Shown here piece by piece: positions 5,935 through 7,598 of a DNA stretch of 7,598 nt. The stretch spans positions 1 to 7,598 of the forward strand of contig CAYZOJ010000066.1 in assembly GCA_964480195.1 (NCBI GenBank), given 5' to 3'. Numbering within the stretch: position 1 is the first letter of the stretch; every line of letters starts with the position of its first letter. The notes beneath the pieces are model-generated. The model was not told the origin of the DNA and did not search any database. It worked only from the letters and a program-made list of their open reading frames with translations. This DNA is from Stercoripulliclostridium_A sp964480195. GTDB taxonomy: Bacteria > Bacillota > Clostridia > Christensenellales > DTU072. The position numbers and the translations under genes are program-made.

Positions 5935-6642
5935 ATGAAACTTAAAAATTATATTTCCGGTCTTGTTAAAACCGCCGATTCCCGAGAAGAACATAACCTA
6001 CAAATGCACTCGATAGGTAGGATTTTTACTTGGGTGTCGTTAATACTGTTTTGCGCCGTTCCGGTTGCCTATTGCATTGCTGCGGGTACCCAACCCGACT
6101 GGTCCGTTATAGCGGAATGCCTTACGTTTAGCGTCGGATATTGGGCTGTCGGTATTGTGGAAGCCATAACGTACGCACCTCTTCTCGGCACGGGCGGACA
6201 ATACCTTTCTTTTATAACCGGTAACATCGCGAACCTCAAACTCCCCTGCTCGATAAACTCCCAAAACATTGCAAAAGTCGAGCAAGGCTCCGAAGAACAA
6301 GAAATCGTTTCCACCATTTCGATAGCGGTAAGCTCCATCGTTACCACCCTCATCATCGCGATAGGGCTTATTCCCCTTGCTATATTCCAATCCGAAATCG
6401 TAACCGTTCTTCAACCGATTTCCCCCTACGTAATTCCCGCGATATTCGGCGGACTTTCGATAGTCCTTCTTGCCAAGTACTTCAAAATCGCGGCAATCCC
6501 GTTCGGTGCTTGCATAATCATTTGCGTTGTCGCGCACCTTCTCGGATACGGCGACAAAATGAGTCAATCGACTATGATTATTATAGGTATGGTCATAAGC
6601 ACGATTACTACACTCATACTATATAAAATGAAGAAAATATAG
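5935..6642 (+). CDS. Polytopic membrane protein of unknown function, partner of the upstream gene
   Basis: A 235-residue membrane protein I cannot assign to a characterised family. A soluble, charged N-terminus (1-28, with TADSREEHNLQMHSIGR) precedes about six hydrophobic segments: roughly 29-50, 58-80, 126-150, 162-180, 185-204 and 212-230. Between helices 2 and 3 lies a distinctive loop, LLGTGGQYLSFITGNIANL (83-101) followed by KLPCSIN (102-108), rich in Gly, Thr and Asn. This looks like a conserved functional or substrate-contact motif. Six cysteines are present (40, 47, 62, 105, 193, 197). The ATG at 5935 has AGGAGG (5923-5928) at 6 nt, overlapping the preceding stop. The stop shares one base with the GTG start of cysK. 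Similar size and hydrophobicity to its neighbour suggest a heteromeric permease or channel; this is inference. Confidence 0.75.
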   Translation: MKLKNYISGLVKTADSREEHNLQMHSIGRIFTWVSLILFCAVPVAYCIAAGTQPDWSVIAECLTFSVGYWAVGIVEAITYAPLLGTGGQYLSFITGNIANLKLPCSINSQNIAKVEQGSEEQEIVSTISIAVSSIVTTLIIAIGLIPLAIFQSEIVTVLQPISPYVIPAIFGGLSIVLLAKYFKIAAIPFGACIIICVVAHLLGYGDKMSQSTMIIIGMVISTITTLILYKMKKI

Positions 6643-7523
6643 TGAGTTATAAAAACAGCATAATCGAACTTATCGGAAACACGCCCCTTTTACGATTAAA
6701 GGGGCATAATATTTTTGCAAAGCTTGAGTACTTCAATCCTCTGCATTCGGTCAAAGACCGTCCTGCACTCTCGATAATCGAAGGCGCGGAAAGACTCGGC
6801 AAGCTCCGCTCGGGTGGCACCGTCATCGAAGCTACCAGCGGGAATACCGGCATAGGTCTTGCGTACATTGCCAAACAAAAAGGGTACGACGCGATAATCG
6901 TTATGCCGGAAAATATGAGCATAGAGCGCATAAGGTTGCTCGAACATATCGGCGCGACGGTAGTTTTGACTCCTAAGTCCCAAGGTATGCAAGGCGCGGT
7001 AAACAAGGCTCTCGAAATCAAAAATGCCACGCCGAACTCCTATATCGCCTCACAATTTACAAATCCGTTTAACCCGGAAGCCCACATTGGAACCGCGGAA
7101 GAAATCATTCGAGATCTCGACGGCATCGTCCCCGACTACCTCGTATTATCATTCGGCTCGGGCGGTACGATAACGGGTATCGGAAGAGTACTCAAGGCGC
7201 GTTATCCCGATATAAAAATCATAGCGGTGGAGCCCGCGGAAAGTCCCCTCCTATCAAAAGGTCATGCGGGACCTCACGGAATACAGGGTATCGGCGCAAA
7301 CTTTATACCTGAAATTCTCGATACGAGTATCATCGACGAAATCGCGCTTGTAAAAACAGACGACGCCGTAGCACATGCAAAATACGCGGTACAAGAGTTC
7401 GGTACCTTGGTCGGAATATCGTCGGGCGCCGCGCTTAAAGCCTCACTCGACATCGAAGCCGAACATCCGAATGCAAACATAATAACCCTCTTTGCAGATA
7501 CCGGCGAACGGTATTTACAGTAA
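6642..7523 (+). CDS. cysK: Cysteine synthase family protein (PLP-dependent, O-acetylserine sulfhydrylase type)
   Basis: A fold-type II PLP enzyme expected to make L-cysteine from O-acetylserine and sulfide in the cytoplasm. Landmarks: IGNTPLLRL (11-19); the Schiff-base lysine K38 in NPLHSVKDR; the substrate loop TSGNTG (65-70); the PLP-phosphate loop GSGGTITG (172-179); GIQGIGANFIP (213-223); GISSGAA (258-264); and the C-terminal DTGERYLQ. At 293 residues it is a little shorter than typical CysK (about 305-310) and has no CBS or regulatory extension, so it is complete. The start is GTG in a TAGTG overlap with the preceding gene, with no good Shine-Dalgarno, so translation probably depends on reinitiation after the membrane gene. 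NPLH replaces the more usual NP-G/A-x before SVKDR. CysM-like or other beta-replacement activity is possible; the family call is firm, the exact substrate is not. Confidence 0.93.
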   Translation: MSYKNSIIELIGNTPLLRLKGHNIFAKLEYFNPLHSVKDRPALSIIEGAERLGKLRSGGTVIEATSGNTGIGLAYIAKQKGYDAIIVMPENMSIERIRLLEHIGATVVLTPKSQGMQGAVNKALEIKNATPNSYIASQFTNPFNPEAHIGTAEEIIRDLDGIVPDYLVLSFGSGGTITGIGRVLKARYPDIKIIAVEPAESPLLSKGHAGPHGIQGIGANFIPEILDTSIIDEIALVKTDDAVAHAKYAVQEFGTLVGISSGAALKASLDIEAEHPNANIITLFADTGERYLQ

Positions 7524-7559
7524 ATCTCAAAAAAATATGCGAGAATGATTAGTGGTTTG

Positions 7560-7592
7560 ATAGGCTGACGATAACACGTTAGCCTATTTTTC
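7560..7592 (+). terminator. Intrinsic terminator of the cysK operon
   Basis: An 11-bp stem, ATAGGCTGACG/CGTTAGCCTAT (7560-7570 with 7577-7587, one G-T wobble), has a 6-nt ATAACA loop. It is followed by a T tract at 7588-7591. It lies 36 nt after the cysK stop and closes the plus-strand unit. Confidence 0.88.
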
Positions 7593-7598
7593 CTTATC

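Overview
The window looks like chromosomal DNA from an uncultured member of the Bacillota, most likely a Clostridia-type metagenome-assembled genome. The reasons are the moderate GC content, strong purine-rich Shine-Dalgarno (SD) sites, sigma-A-like promoters (TTGATA/TATAAT, TTGTAA/TATAAT), a HisJ-family histidinol phosphatase, and the linkage of secG, smpB and ssrA. The 100-N block at 4624-4723 shows that it is a scaffold and not a finished sequence. I cannot name a genus.

Left block, minus strand, read from about 5090 down to 1. secG (preprotein translocase subunit) has its own promoter, and a strong intrinsic terminator lies just beyond the gap. A new extended -10 promoter then starts a tight run smpB - recF - argS - hisJ-family phosphatase, with junctions of 0 nt, 12 nt and a 1-nt overlap. 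Directly behind it ssrA (tmRNA) has its own promoter and runs off the left edge of the window. SmpB and tmRNA, the two partners of trans-translation, therefore bracket a recombination gene, a tRNA synthetase gene and an amino-acid biosynthesis gene. The rnr gene usually found between secG and smpB in Bacillota is not visible.

Right block, plus strand, from about 5133 to 7592. A divergent promoter drives a three-gene operon. It contains two polytopic membrane proteins of unknown function (the first resembles the DUF5058 family) and a pyridoxal-phosphate cysteine synthase whose GTG start overlaps the stop of the preceding gene. A clean intrinsic terminator closes the unit. The arrangement suggests a two-subunit membrane complex functionally tied to cysteine or sulfur metabolism. 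This is the least explained part of the window.

The rest is dense housekeeping DNA. I saw no CRISPR array, insertion sequence, phage gene, rRNA or ordinary tRNA. No stretch over 300 bases lacks a gene.
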